A stretch of 64,000 nucleotides of DNA from Mesorhabditis belari (lineage: Eukaryota; Nematoda; Chromadorea; Rhabditida; Rhabditidae), in NCBI GenBank assembly GCA_958450365.1, contig CAUEEP010000926.1:558001-622000 (forward strand), given 5' to 3'. A model generated the notes under the pieces. The model worked only from the letters and a program-made list of their open reading frames with translations. It had not been told where the DNA came from and made no database searches. Position numbers and translations under genes: made by a program. Positions 35,404-49,074 of the stretch are shown one piece after another (position 1 is the first letter of the stretch; each line of letters opens with the position of its first letter).

Positions 35404-38400
35404 TTAATCGGAATCCGGCTCAACCTTGACTTTCGCACTTTCCTGAGAATTTGGATATGTTTTGTTTAAGACTCTTTGGCTTACATTGCTTGAACTTCTT
35501 GCTGATCGAGACGCAGAGCTGGAGCTGGATGAACCGCTGGAATCGGAATCGGAGCCTGATCCACTGCCGGACGATGATGATGAACGAGAACGTCTCTGAA
35601 AAAAAAATGAGAATATCAGGCTTTGACCTCATTGCCAGAGTTACTAAAATTCTCAAAATCTTACCCTTTTTTCTGGACTACGTTTAGCCCTTGCCTTTTC
35701 TTTTGGTTCCTCACGTCGAGGACTTCGAGAAACTCTTCGTTCCTTTTGATCTCGATCACGGCGATCACGGCGTGCTGGTGAAGAGCGTCTAGAATTTTGT
35801 TTGTTTTAAAGTTATTTGAGACCGCAAGAACACTTAAGACTTTTGAAACCAAGACTTTGAGGTCAAGTTGGACATTAAGGTATAGGTTGAGAGGTAAAGA
35901 AGTTAAGGCTTTTGAACCGCCAATTCTGACAGTAAGGTAAGGATTGAGAGATAAAGTTAATAAATTTCAAAAATTATGGTTTATCCATTTTTGAAGTGTC
36001 TAGAGTAGACCTTTTATATTCAGGGTTTCTTGAAGAACTAATTTGATATAATTATTATTTATTTAAATTATAATTGTGAATACCTGACGGGTGAGCGACT
36101 TCTGGCTCTGTCTCTTGAATCATGTCGGCGACGCTGAACTGGGCTTCGGTGTGACTCGCGATAGCCTCCACGGCGAATCGGACTTCGATGCGCTTCTCGG
36201 CGATCATCATCACGTCGTGATTCTCGGCGATCATCATTACGTCGTGATTCTCGTCGGTCATCATCATGACGACGCGAAGCACGTCGATCATCGTCATCAC
36301 GACGTTCGCGTCTGCCATCTCGTCTTCGAGGACTTCGATCATCTCTGGAGAGTCGGCGAGGACTGACATCACGTCGAGGAGGACTGCCACTTCGATCAGG
36401 TCGAGGAGGACTGCCACTTCGATCACGTCGAGGAGGACTGCCACTTCGATCAGGTCGAGGAGGACTGCCACTTCGATCACGTCGAGGAGGACTGCCACTT
36501 CGATCACGTCGAGGAGGACTGCCACTTCGATCACGTCGAGGAGGACTGCCACTTCGATCACGTCTATCGCGCCGCTGTGGAGACTGTTCTCGTTTATCGT
36601 GACGCTTCGGACTCTTGCTCACTTCACGACGCCGCGGAGATTTCTCCCGTTCATCTCGACGTTTAGGACTCGGTCGACGAGGGCTTTCACTTCGGTCACG
36701 CTCATTACGATGTTTTGGGCTTTTGCTCACTTCGCGGCGTCGAGTTGCTGTTTGATTCCGATTATCACTGTGTTTTGGACTCTCATCACGACCTCGACGA
36801 CGCCTTTCGAGACTTTGATTTGATTGTCGATTGTCGTCACGTTGGGGACTTCGGTTTCGTTTACGGGTTTCTGTTCCTTTTGGACTTCCACTGCGGTCTC
36901 GTTGATCATTGTCCTGTTTCCTAAAGTTAATGATTGATAAAACTGATTGTAGGTTTCTGGGGTTTTTTAATGTTTTAATTAAGCTAAAAAGGAACAGCAA
37001 TCCAATGAGTTGCGAGAAGTACCGAGAAATGAATATCCTTAGAGCTTTGATTTTTGTTTTGTTGTATAATGAAACTTTACGGTGATTTTCAGGCATGCGT
37101 AGGGTTTGTTTTTTATTTTTAAAAATTGCCTACAATTGTTAAACGTAAACTGTATTAAGAGATATAGTAACCCCAATGCCTTATCCAACTTCCTAAACTG
37201 CCACACAAGTTATTCAGACTATCAATTGCCATTAGTTGTCTCTTATCAGAAAAAATTACCCAGGAAATAGTTCTAACCAATAAACAATGAATGTTGTGAA
37301 TAAGCGCAGAAAGGAAGCACTTTGCGAAACCTTCTCCCAAAACTGCTATTTTATATTTAAACTCTCAGATTACCCATTAATACTCTTATCAACCGGTAAA
37401 AAGTTTCATTATACAACAAAATCCTAAAAGATCAATATTCATTTCTTATGCACTTCTCGAGTCTCCTTGTAATGGTGGTCGTCCGATGAGTACCTAAAGA
37501 ACCAGAGAAGATACATTCGGTACCTATTCATGGTTTTTTCGGTTGAGCCATTAAAAGCAAAAGTGGACAGCAAGCTGCTTATTCATAATATTCAAAAAAA
37601 ATCAACCTTGTATTTCTAGCGTCAGCTTCATGGTCCGATTCGACCTCCTCTTTGACTTCTTTCCTCACTTTTTGTCTTTTCTTCCTTGGTTTGTCGTCGG
37701 AATTGTCATCAGAAGAATCAGAGCCGCTTGAACTGAAAAAAAAACCTATAAATCAAAAATACTGTTACAAACCTTTCAGAATCTGATCCCGAGTCGGAAC
37801 TTGGGCTCAGCGATTTCTCTCGTTTACGTTTTTTAGCGTCTCGTTTGGCTTTTCTGGCTTGCCTCTTTGCCTTTCTCTAAAATCACAAACTTGTGGTAAA
37901 AAAAGTATAAATACCTTTTCCTTTTTGGCCTTTTTCTTCAAGCGACGCTCTTCTTTCTTTTTTGCTTTCAGATTGAGCAGGGTTGTTTTGTCATCGCTTT
38001 GTACAACCGCTTCTAGATCCGTTTTGGCCGGATTCATGCTAAAAGTAAAAATTTAGCATGGTTCGCTTTGATTAAAAGAAGTACTAGTATAAAGAGATTA
38101 GCCTAATTCATTAAAGAGATATGGGTTTCTTTTCAAAAATCTTATTATCATATCCTACAATAACTACAGTTTACTGTTTTAGTTCAAATTTTACTTCTGC
38201 ATGCTGCTGCCAGGAATAAAGTCGTCTTTGATGCCAAAAGCCATACGAAAACGATCGCGTTCATCCTAAGGACAAAAATATTAGCCAAACTTAAGAAAAA
38301 ATATAACCTTTGCGTTCATAGCCTTGACGTGCGTATTTTTGCTGTCAAGCTCATCATCAACATTCAACTCGCCATTTTCAAGTTGTGAGAGGAGAACTTT

Positions 38401-38799
38401 TCGATAGTCGTTGACTTTCTTCTCAATTTCATCCGAATCGAAACCCTAATAGACTTCAATTGATGCGATAATTAGCCGCACATCAAACCTTGTTTTCCAT
38501 AAGCATCTCGAATTCTGTGCATTTCAGTTCGATTGCTCGTTTACGGCTGTGATCGATAAGATCTTCATTTGGCTTTTTATTGATTTGAGCCTCATTTCTA
38601 GCCATATCCGCATCAGCATTGTATTCGATTTTCTTCTAAATAAAAATTTTAAAACAAGTCAAGTAAAGTCGCTTCTAGTTCAGAAATCGATAAATTTCAC
38701 TGAACTTACCCTCGAAAGAAGCATATGCGATAAGTTGGCTTGAACATAGCCATTTGTGCCCGTCCCACGAGCGGTTTGCAGACCGATACCGTTGTACAT
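35404..38799 (-). CDS. rsr-2: SRRM2/Cwc21-type splicing factor (rsr-2-like)
   Basis: ATG at 38,799 begins [20 protein letters not shown], the diagnostic N-terminus of SRRM2/Cwc21 proteins. The cwf21 domain continues with [29 protein letters not shown] and [16 protein letters not shown]. After a Lys-rich and Ser/Asp-rich stretch and an intron of about 690 bp, a long Arg/Ser domain follows. It includes seven or eight DRSGSPPR[RP] repeats (about 36,365-36,560, minus). The protein ends ...[12 protein letters not shown]. It is expected in the nucleus, at the spliceosome catalytic core. It is the complete version of the gene truncated in duplication copy A, and sinh-1 follows 226 bp downstream. Confidence 0.88.
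36365..36560 (-). repeat. 27-bp coding repeat (DRSGSPPRR) in the RS domain
   Basis: Consecutive 27-bp units encode DRSGSPPRR or DRSGSPPRP. The plus strand shows GATCACGTCGAGGAGGACTG and variants at regular spacing. The near-identity of the units implies recent expansion. Confidence 0.85.
37010..37460. mobile_element. inverted-repeat element in an rsr-2 intron
   Basis: The segment around 37,014-37,083 (GAGAAATGAATAT..., GTTTTGTTGTATAATGAAAC) recurs inverted at 37,393-37,460. No coding capacity is supported inside. It accounts for most of the unusually large intron 36,920-37,608. Confidence 0.65.
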
Positions 38800-39051
38800 T
38801 CTAAAACTTTAAATAACTATACTGGAAAAATTTCCTAATTAGCGCAAGTACATAAATACATGTTGTCCTATGCGAACATCGACCAAAATAGTGATGAAAT
38901 TTATAAATAATTTATTCAAAACCACCAGAGCCCAACGAATGAGTATCTTTTTTATAAGTCAACACGAACAAAAGTACATAGATCAAATACAAATATTTTT
39001 TAAGAATGCAGTTAAAAACAATACACAAGAAACCGCAATGGGGAAAAGATC

Positions 39052-40725
<1,674 letters not shown>

Positions 40726-41703
40726 TCTTCTTACTTATAGCTAGACCACTGCTTGTTACTTAGGCCCGATACCACTAAGCTACCGCTAAGCTCTGTGTGT
40801 ATAGATAGCTAGATATCTAAAATAAAAACTATTATAACATCGATAAGACCTAAAGAAGTCTAAAGAAGAACGGAAATTTGAGCAACACGTTTAAAAAGTT
40901 CAAGAGATTCGGGGGTAGGCTACTTTGCGCCAAATTTTTTGCGCAACTCGCCATAACTTTCTTCTAAGTGAACCAAAATCATAAAGACTGGTTCACTTAG
41001 AAGAAAGTTATGGCGAGTTGCGCAAATGACCCTGTTGAACAAAAAATTTCGTGCAAAGTAGCCTACCCCGAGATTCGAGAAAAACCGTAAAGTCTAAAGT
41101 AGGTTATTTTTTAACAAAGAAAAATACACAAGCAACTGGTTGAATAACATTAAGGACGCGCCTTTGGTATAAAATTAAAATCTTAGTTTTTCTCTTTTTC
41201 TGTTAAGCTTGCAACCCGCTACTTTCTAGTATTTAACCACTCACTTAAAATCTTACTTTTGTTAAATTAAAAAAAACTTTCGGCCGTATTTCTATAAAAC
41301 TCCCATAACATCCACTTCAGCTCCCCTCAATTCTCCAAGTGCGCATCCGTAAAGATTTCTTATTTAAAAAATAAAAGAGAGAACAAAATATAAGAATGTT
41401 GTGGTTTAAAACTGTTTTGAACGACCGCTTCCGAAACAGTATCAATCAATAGCTTGTCTTTCAAAACCCACTCCTTTCACTCTACCACAGGAAACGTTGT
41501 CCATAGTAAAAGAGCGTTTGACCTGGTGAGGAAATTCGCTAGCTTGCCTTACCAAATGGTTTCTAGAAACTTACCGCTGTGCTACTATTTCTCTATCAGA
41601 CTCGAAAAATATTTTCATAGAAAAATGCTAAATGCATACTTTCATTATTGGATTGATTTACTTCTATCTTGTTCTAAACATTTCTTTTTTAGATATCCGA
41701 CAA
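40726..41703. other. divergent intergenic region (hnRNP A / DNAJC11)
   Basis: The starts of the hnRNP gene (minus) and the DNAJC11-type gene (plus) face away from each other here, so promoters for both probably lie in it. It contains the foldback element at 40,911-41,070. Otherwise I see no gene. Confidence 0.6.
40911..41070. mobile_element. GGGGTAGGCTA foldback element (complete)
   Basis: GGGGGTAGGCTACTTTGCGC at the left is matched by GCAAAGTAGCCTACCCCG at the right. The whole element is a near-perfect palindrome centred near 40,985, with arms carrying AACTCGCCATAACTTTCTTC. GATTCG lies on both sides and could be a target duplication. Relatives are at 63,477-63,713 and, as a fragment, about 12,215-12,345. 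Confidence 0.8.
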
Positions 41704-44554
41704 ATGTCGATCTCTTCGGGTGATTCATTAGCCGGTGATGCTGATCAGGTTACATTTTACGTAGTTACAAAGAAGATTGTTCTTTAGGATTTGCTACTAG
41801 ATGAGGAAGAAGAGCTAGACTTTTATGCTATTCTCAATGTACCACGTGATGTAATCGTTAAAATAGATCTTTTTAATGATAACTTTTAGGCTCTTGCAGA
41901 AGAGATAACAAAGTCTTATCGAAGAAGGTGTCTCATCTTTCATCCTGATCGCCACACAGAAGAAGACGACAAACGTGCTGCTGAAAAAGTTTTTGTACAG
42001 CTTCGGAGAGCTCATGAAAGTGAGTTGCTTTCAATTTTAATTTAAAAAATACGTTTAGCTTTAATGGATCCAAAAAAACGTGCAATCTATGATGAGCTTG
42101 GAGTCAAAGGTCTCGACGCTCAAGGCTGGGAATTGGTCTCACGGTTTGTTTGGTGTGCTTTGCGTAAAGTCTGTTTTTCAGATCCTCAAACCCAGAGAAC
42201 ATAAAGAAGGAGTATGAGTTTCTGCAACGTCTTCGAGATAATGAAATCATGCTCACACGGACTCATCCAACAGTAGTTTTTTTTAATAAAAGTGATTAAT
42301 TTATTAGTTTAGAGCTCATTTGTGCTTAAGTCATCAATAGCTGGAATGTTGCACGAAAAAGAGGATGATCGGTTCCCTCCGCAACTGCTGGGAATGTCTA
42401 TTTCACAGAGCGTTGACTGCCCTCTCACAAACAACGATCGCGTTGGATTAATCGGTTAGTGCTTCTTCCATAAACATGTGTCAGCTTGAGGGTTTTTTTC
42501 TACCTTGCTTTCTTTCTAGCTCTGCTTAACTTAAAGATCTTTTCCAGACTTGTCTCAAGAGCAAAATGAATCATTTCCCGAGTCTGAGAACGTTTTGCTG
42601 AAGTTCATTCTCTTTTCTTTCGCAATTTCTACAGTTCCTTTTGTTACGATGTATGTAGCTCATTTTTTCTTTTTCTCTAGTTACTATAAACTAAAAACTG
42701 AGCAAAGTGCTCTTTACTCTGGAGTTTGCGCCATTGTTTGTGTGCTAGTTATTATGATTTCTTATACCTTTGTTGCTTATTGGGATGAAGTAGAAATTAA
42801 GCGTCAGTTTGATGCAAAAAAGAAGAAAAAGTTTTAAAACTTCATTTTCAATTTTTACATGTTAGGGAATAAATCTTTTCAAATTTTTTTTCTTAAGGTC
42901 GTGTCAAAGCAGAGAATGGCAGAGGTGGTGGAAGTGCAGCTGCTACTTGGAAAAGAAATTTGGGGAAATTCAATCTGGAAGTACGGGTTGTCATGACTTA
43001 CGCAAAACGACCAAAATTCAGAATACTGTCTCCTTGTCTGCCGATGCAATTACAGGGCAATGTCGTATTTCGCGACCAATTTTTCAACGTGCTGCTATCA
43101 TAATCCAGCCCGCACTTCAATACATGTATATGCAAGGAGTGACGATGCCAACTTTACAAATAAGTAAGCAATTCTTTATTTTGATTTACTTTTGTTGGGT
43201 TCAATACAGGCGAGCATTTCTTAGTTAGGCTTCTGCAGAACTTTTCAGACAAGATTTCTTATCACTTTGATTTTAGTTTATTCAATGCGTTTACGACTCC
43301 GATGGCAAGGGTCGATTATACTCGCGTTAACTCCAATTCAATCAGCGATCACAACAACAATTGTACACACCGAGAACAATCTACCGAAAGCAATAGTGAA
43401 TTTGACAGTATATGAAAAATGAGTTACATATATTTACAGATTTTTTAGTTAGCGCCTGCTAATCCCAATATGAGGGTTGTCTACATTAAACGAGATGCTC
43501 TTCGAGATTCGTTTACAGAATTTGCCTGTTCATTTGGAATGTTCGGTAAATCTACATATTTTCTTCTCTTTTACTTCTTGATTAGGATTTTCTCCGTCGG
43601 TGAACCTCGAAAGGAAACTTTCTCGCTATTCACGGATTGGGTTGGGACTCAACTTTGCTTTCCCATCTTGTTTGCTAATTGCAAAGTTCAAGTGAATGTT
43701 ATTGAGTTTTAATGTAACCTTCATCTCTTTAGAGTAAAGACGGGTCATTCAATTTTCGAATGGCATGTTGCAATATGTGATGACAAAGAAGAAATAGCTC
43801 GCTCAACCCTGTACGGTGTGATTTTGCCTGTTGTGACTTTTCAGGTAGTTTTCGTTATATTTGTAACGCTATTGTAACGACACATGCTTACCATAGTTTG
43901 CAAGGTTTAGTTATGCAAAGTAATCTTTCGACCAATCTGGGAACGAATAGTTTCGGTGTTTGATGATCACACTCAAGATCGAGAAATCGACATTGCCAAA
44001 CAAGAAGAAAGCCAGCGAGTTGGAGAATTTGAAAATTCTGCAATACAGTTTCTTTCAGATAATCAGCTTGATGAGGAACACTGCTGAGCGCATCAAGCGA
44101 GAAGAAGAGTCCAAAAATGGTGTTATCATTGTTGAAGGAAGGTAGGTCTCTTGTTTTATTCTTGGGGAATTTAAAGAACGTTTTTTTAGATATGGAGCCT
44201 GTTCTCCTGAATCCTCTAATGCTTATCCAGTGGCTGGTGATCGCTCGATCGACGTTACTGTACCACTACAGGCAATGGTCAATGACTCCCAGCTGCGCAT
44301 TCATTCGTTGAATAAAGTCGGTTTTTGAAATCATCAATTTTACTAAATGTGTTTAGTCACAAATGCCGGGTTTCTATGATCCATGTCCCTGTGATCCAAA
44401 AGTGCTTCATATTCGATACCGGTTCCGTGGCGAGGTTTTTATTTTTAAGTTAAAGATGAAAAACTGTTTTTAGATGCACGCTGTTACTGTCCCTGATGAT
44501 ATGCCTGTCATTCTACCAGTGAGAGCACACAAAGTCACCATGTCAACAACATAA
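41704..44554 (+). CDS. DNAJC11: DNAJC11-type J-domain protein
   Basis: Exon 1 starts at 41,704. Exons 2-4 encode the J domain ([29 protein letters not shown] with the HPD motif, [12 protein letters not shown]). Later exons match the DUF3395 and middle regions of DNAJC11: [70 protein letters not shown] and [18 protein letters not shown]. The stop is at 44,552-44,554. DNAJC11 is a mitochondrial protein linked to the MICOS/SAM complexes and cristae. A 43-bp intron at about 44,000-44,050 is needed to keep frame and gives a good family match. The intron 42,455-42,897 contains a separate gene. Confidence 0.85.
42476..42837 (+). CDS. VMA21: VMA21-like V-ATPase assembly factor, nested in a DNAJC11 intron
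   Basis: Two exons (42,476-42,491 and 42,548-42,837) give 101 residues starting [15 protein letters not shown]. There are two membrane segments ([20 protein letters not shown] and [20 protein letters not shown]) separated by a short loop, and a Lys-rich C-terminus fitting a KKxx ER-retrieval signal. This layout and length match VMA21, the ER factor for assembly of the V-ATPase V0 sector. It has its own AATAAA at 42,868-42,873 inside the host intron. The tiny first exon is the least certain part. Exon 2 could also splice in phase to the host exon ending at 42,454. Confidence 0.75.
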
Positions 44555-44868
44555 GTCTCACGGTTAAAAAGTTTTGCATGTGCTAAATTTTTAGGAAGCA
44601 GATTTAGAATAGGAATATAGTTGTTTTTTCTTTTTGTTTTTGAGATTTCGCTAATTTGTATGTGAAAAAGGTTGCTCAGAATGTACGAGGCTCAAGTGAA
44701 GTTTGTTGTTTCAATTTGTAATGTTTTATTAATAAATTATTTTTTTCCTATTGGTCCAATTTCTATTCCTATTGGTTTGTGTCTGGTGTATTTCAATTCA
44801 ATTTACGCATATTTTGTGCCTGGTCACGTGATGAAAGTATTCTTACAAACGAATTTCTTCAGGATAAG

Positions 44869-45673
44869 ATGGGTAAATCTGACCCAACGGCTCCTCCTTC
44901 TGAGCAAAGGTTTGTGAAATTTTTGGGAATTCTTATTTTTCTTTTAGCTCTTCTTCAGCACAACCTCAACACTTTTCCTCACCTGTGTCAGCTGAGCTGC
45001 AAGTGCGTTTCAAGTTTTTTGCTTCCCTTAAAAGTTTAAAGAATTATTCTTTACAAAAATATCAATTTAGCGTGCTCCAAATCCGCAAACTAATGCCGAT
45101 ATTGCGTCTTTCCAAGAACCACCACCAGATTATCACGTATGTTACACTTTCGCAATTTGGACTTAAGCTTTTTAGACTGCAATGAGCTATCCTTCGCATC
45201 CAATGCCTTATCAACAAAATGCTTCGAATCCTGCATATCCAAAGCCTCCGTATCCGGTAACTAAAAGTCTCAAATACTCATGACATTTTTTTTCAGGCAC
45301 AACCGTATCCACAGCATATGCCAGCACCTATGCCAATAAATGCTTCTGGTACTTTTTCTTTGCTGTAAATTCTATTATTTACCTTTAGGATATTATGCTG
45401 TTCCACCATCAAACCCTGTTATTGTGCAAGCCGTTCGCGGTGATGTCCCGATGCTTCGTTGCGCTCATTGCCCACATGGCGTGGTGAGTTGCGGATAGTG
45501 GACATTTTTCTGACGAATGCATTTAATTCTAGGTGATTCGTGAGACGGATGTGTGCTGCTTGGTTTGCCTCGTGATTTTGGCCATCTTCACATTCCCATT
45601 TGGATTACTTTTCTTGTGCTGTGTTCCTTGTTCAATCCATCGTCGTTGCAATGCTTGCGGCCGCATTGGATAG
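44869..45673 (+). CDS. BRI3: BRI3-like membrane protein
   Basis: Seven short exons start at 44,869 (MGKSDPTAPPSEQ). The N-terminal two-thirds is Pro/Tyr/Gln-rich with a PPDY motif. The C-terminal part has RCAHCPHGVVIRETDVC, a hydrophobic segment (CLVILAIFTFPFGLLFLCC) and a closing RRCNACGRIG. The CxxC-hydrophobic-CxxC arrangement is that of BRI3 (brain protein I3), a lysosome-associated protein. It lies 315 bp after the DNAJC11-type stop on the same strand, and an AG just before the ATG (44,862) could take a spliced leader. An operon is possible. LITAF-like proteins are a weaker alternative. Confidence 0.75.
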
Positions 45674-46273
45674 AATGTATTTCGTGTTACTTTTACTCTG
45701 CTACTCTGCTGAATTAAGAATTTATTTGTCCACATAAAGTGCCTTTAATGTACATCAATGTGTATGTGTTTGAATTTTTCCTCAGTTTGAATCAATGTAC
45801 ACAAGGTGATTCCTCTTTATTTGTCACTTGTTCACTTCCTTTATTTCAAAACCTATGGTCAAACTAGTCAATGAAGTTTTCACAATAAATAAGATTTAAT
45901 TCCAGATATCTCATGCGCCATTATTGGCATCAGTCAACCAGTTGTTAATTCATTTTAGTGGTGCTGGAGTTAGGTAATCGAAAAACGAAAATTCCCATTT
46001 TACAGTGATTCAGACCTATTTCGCTGCCATTTCGATGATCCTTCAGCACGAGTTTATTAACTGAACAAATCAGGAACAATAAGAGACATTTAAATGCACC
46101 ACAATGAAATCTAACAGGAAAACTGGTATTGCACCAAAAAAATTAACCGGCATTTATACCCGATAAAATCAAGGCAAATTAGAAAATAATCTTCGACGTA
46201 GAGGTTTCCTTTCAGCTAGCTTATCTTTAAACATACAATTATCTATACAAATATCAAATATAGATATGGAACT
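45674..46273. other. convergent intergenic region
   Basis: This stretch lies between two tail-to-tail genes. It contains 3' untranslated sequence with AATAAA-like signals (for example 45,885-45,890) and no supported gene. Confidence 0.6.
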
Positions 46274-48188
46274 TCAGAAAAACTGAGACCGCTCAGGATT
46301 GAATGTAGGGCCGTTGTAGCCAGACCTGCGGACATCCCAATCGTAAGCGTCATTCACCCCGCTTCTATGGCGATCCCTTTGGCCGAGCCATACATCAGAC
46401 TCGTTGCTGTAACTAAAAGCCAAAAATTAGCAATGAACAGCTAAAATAATTAAAATGAGCTCAAAATCTAACAAACCTCGATCTGTTGGGGTTAAAGTAC
46501 CCTCGCTCCAAATCTTGCTTGGAGCCTGGATTAATAGGAAGGTAAGATGGCGGTTCAGAGACAGCAGGTGGTTGTACCCGTGAACTGGTCGGTTGTGAAG
46601 TGAAGTCTGAAAAAGATTCCATATACCTATACCTATTGAAGGGAGAAAACGACCCACAATATGATTCATTAGACGGGGGACGATCAAACCGGGTTTCATT
46701 GACAGAATTCATAGATGGTCGAATTCCCGCGGCACTTCTTTGCCCATGACGAGTCTCCGAATTACCTCGCTCAATCATTCCACGGTTTCCATCCCAGGAA
46801 TCCCAAGAAAGGGGTCCCTCGGGGAATTGCTCAAATTGCGGCAGATGTCTAAAGGAATTTCAATAATAAACGACAAAGTGTAAGCGACCTCTTTCCACTA
46901 TTTGCTTTTCTCATAGCTTCTTGAGCAGGCCTTTTACTGCATTTGCTTGACGTAATCACTTTTTGGAAGGCTTCAGGCGAGCCACTTTTACAATCATCTC
47001 CGATAGGCGTATAACGACTACGATCGTTCATCTCACGTGAATATTCGCCATTGTCCTCGTTCTTGGGTTGCTTTTGTGAGCTAAAAGAGAGCAAATGTTT
47101 TGAAATTGAAATATCATACATACACAGATCTATTCGATTTTTTTGAGACCGAGGTGGCAGTTTTTGTAGTCTTCTTCTCAGCCGGTGATCTGCTTGAAAC
47201 CTCTTCACTTTTACCAACACCGTTCACCACATTGAGACTTCTCTAAAAAACAAAGAATTCTTCTTGTGAATAATAAGAGTCACCTTTTGAACCCGTTGCA
47301 TTTCTCGTATTTCGAATTGATTGTCTTCCAGTTGTTGCAAAAGCAGTGAGTTCTGCAGCTCATGATAACTTATCTTTTCCGCTTGCTCCAAAATCTATAT
47401 TCCCTTGTAATAAACCCAAAAGCAAAATTTTGAAAAAACCCTTCGTCGAAAAACGTGAGGCAACTTGTATTCAGACGTTGATTTATTACATTTGAGAATG
47501 TCTTCGATGTCTTTCTCGAGTTCTCGCTGAAAATAGTAACCATTTGACGAACTCTTGCAAAAATTTTACCACTCTATCGTCGGCCGCTTTCTGAGTTTCA
47601 TCTTTTTCTTGCAGTTTTTTTATGAGCGCTTTATTCTAAATACAATGGATTCTTTCATTTCATAGGACAACGAATTACCCGCTCCTCCAAAAACGAAATT
47701 TTCTCCAACTGCTTTCCATTTTTCTCTTTGTTCACCCTGTCCCATTCGCTGGCTCGTTCTAGCCATTCCGTCTTCTCATGATCCCATTGTGCCCTCTCGG
47801 ACTTATGCGTCACATACTAAATCAAAGCAATTACTGCAACTTTACAAACTTTATTTATTACAACGTTCATTTAAATATTAAAACCAAGATCTTTGAAAGC
47901 ATACCTTGTCCCTCAAAAAGTTTCGTTCGTCACGGATTCGATTCAATTCGACAGTCAGCTTCTTGTACTTCTTGCGATACTCTTCGGCTTGCTCTATGAG
48001 ATCTCCGTGCGAGAGCACGTAAAAATCAATCGGTGGTCGCTAAAAATAATAATAAATTGAAATCGAATAATTACCTCCATGGGGCTTTTTGGCCCTTTGC
48101 TGCTGCTCTTTCTTCTTTCGGTTGGAACGCTTACTGACGCTTCGACGTAAGGAGAGAATGACGGAGCCGGTGACGATTTCCCATCCAT
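46274..48188 (-). CDS. coiled-coil protein, function unknown
   Basis: The ATG at 48,188 (MDGKSSPAPSFSPYVEASVS) follows a TTTTTATAG acceptor. Exons encode several heptad-rich helices: EQAEEYRKKYKKLTVELNRI, WDHEKTEWLERASEWDRVNK, NKALIKKLQEKDETQKAADD and ELEKDIEDILKCNKSTSEYK. A disordered Ser/Lys/Asp-rich middle and a long Pro/Ser/Arg-rich C-terminal part follow, ending NPERSQFF. The stop is at 46,274. It resembles cytoskeletal or centrosomal scaffolds in layout only, and I recognise no family. Junctions in the 46,850-47,250 part are less certain. Confidence 0.65.
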
Positions 48189-49074
48189 ATATGCCTATAA
48201 AAAATTATATCTATAAAAAGGAAATGACCATAGGTACGCAGGTTTCAAAGCACAACAAAGGCAAACCATAAATCTAAGGAAAGGAAAGAGGAATTTAATA
48301 AAGCAAATAATTTTATTAAGGCTAATCAGCAATATGGTGGGTAAATATTGGAATCATTATCAATTTTTTGTGCATTCTATTTCCACCATGTTGATTAATC
48401 ACACCAATTTCGATCTGTATGCAAAAATGATTTGGAAAAGTGACAAATGATTTAACGAATTATTTCTTGATATTATGCGTAACACGCAAGCCTTCCCATG
48501 TCGGCGAAAAAACGGCGTAACGTTTCCATTTCGAAAATGCGAGCGCTGTTTGTGTTTTTGGACTGCGCTTTCAATCTTCTTTTTCATTAATGTATGAAGG
48601 CTTTATTACCCAAAAATGCATAAAGTTTTAGCTGATGCTTTATTCACATCGAAATATGTTAGAGATAATTCACAAGCTTTGGAGAGTCAGATTAAATGCT
48701 GATCTAAAAACTAAACCTGTACAGAAGACGCAAGGGCAAACCAAAAACATAGTATAAAAAAATCATGCTTAATAAGTTGAAAAAAATATGTATACACAAA
48801 TGATAATCGAAAATTAAGATTTCGGATAAATGAGAGCCCTTTTCGTACCCGAGTACAAAAGATAAGAATAAGGGTTACTAGAAAAATCACCACTACTTTC
48901 AACCATACAAATAAGGAATAAGGAGATCATGATTCGGATTGGACATACAAGTGAGCGCCCTAAAGAAATACAACGCTACAAAAGATTCCAAAGTTCAGGC
49001 CATCACAGTAAAATATCAGAAAAAAATTACTAATAGGTTAAACTCAAAAGACTATGGTGAGAATAGTTAGCTAG
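48189..49074. other. intergenic, nothing supported
   Basis: AT-rich sequence with short open frames on both strands and no domain or consistent splice pattern. It separates two minus-strand genes and must hold the 3' end of one and the promoter or leader of the other. Confidence 0.5.

Larger units (their letters stand above)
27099..35668 (+). repeat. segmental duplication, copy B
   Basis: It matches 15,787-23,866 in direct orientation. Homology begins at TGACCGCATTATA (27,099), is interrupted by about 230 bp absent from copy A (27,112-27,340), resumes just before the npp-9 start and ends at about 35,668 within an rsr-2 intron. Here sinh-1 is complete and rsr-2 continues normally to the right. 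Confidence 0.95.

Noticed and set aside
36055..36823. Open frames on both strands over the rsr-2 RS domain (for example 36,266-36,823 plus)
   Set aside because: Repeat-driven shadows of the Arg/Ser codons. The minus RS frame joins the Cwc21 N-terminus and the shared C-terminal exons.
42550..42837. VMA21-like frame starting at a TTG codon
   Set aside because: A TTG start is not needed: a 16-bp upstream exon with ATG at 42,476 splices in phase. I could not rule out host-exon splicing, which is reported as a finding.
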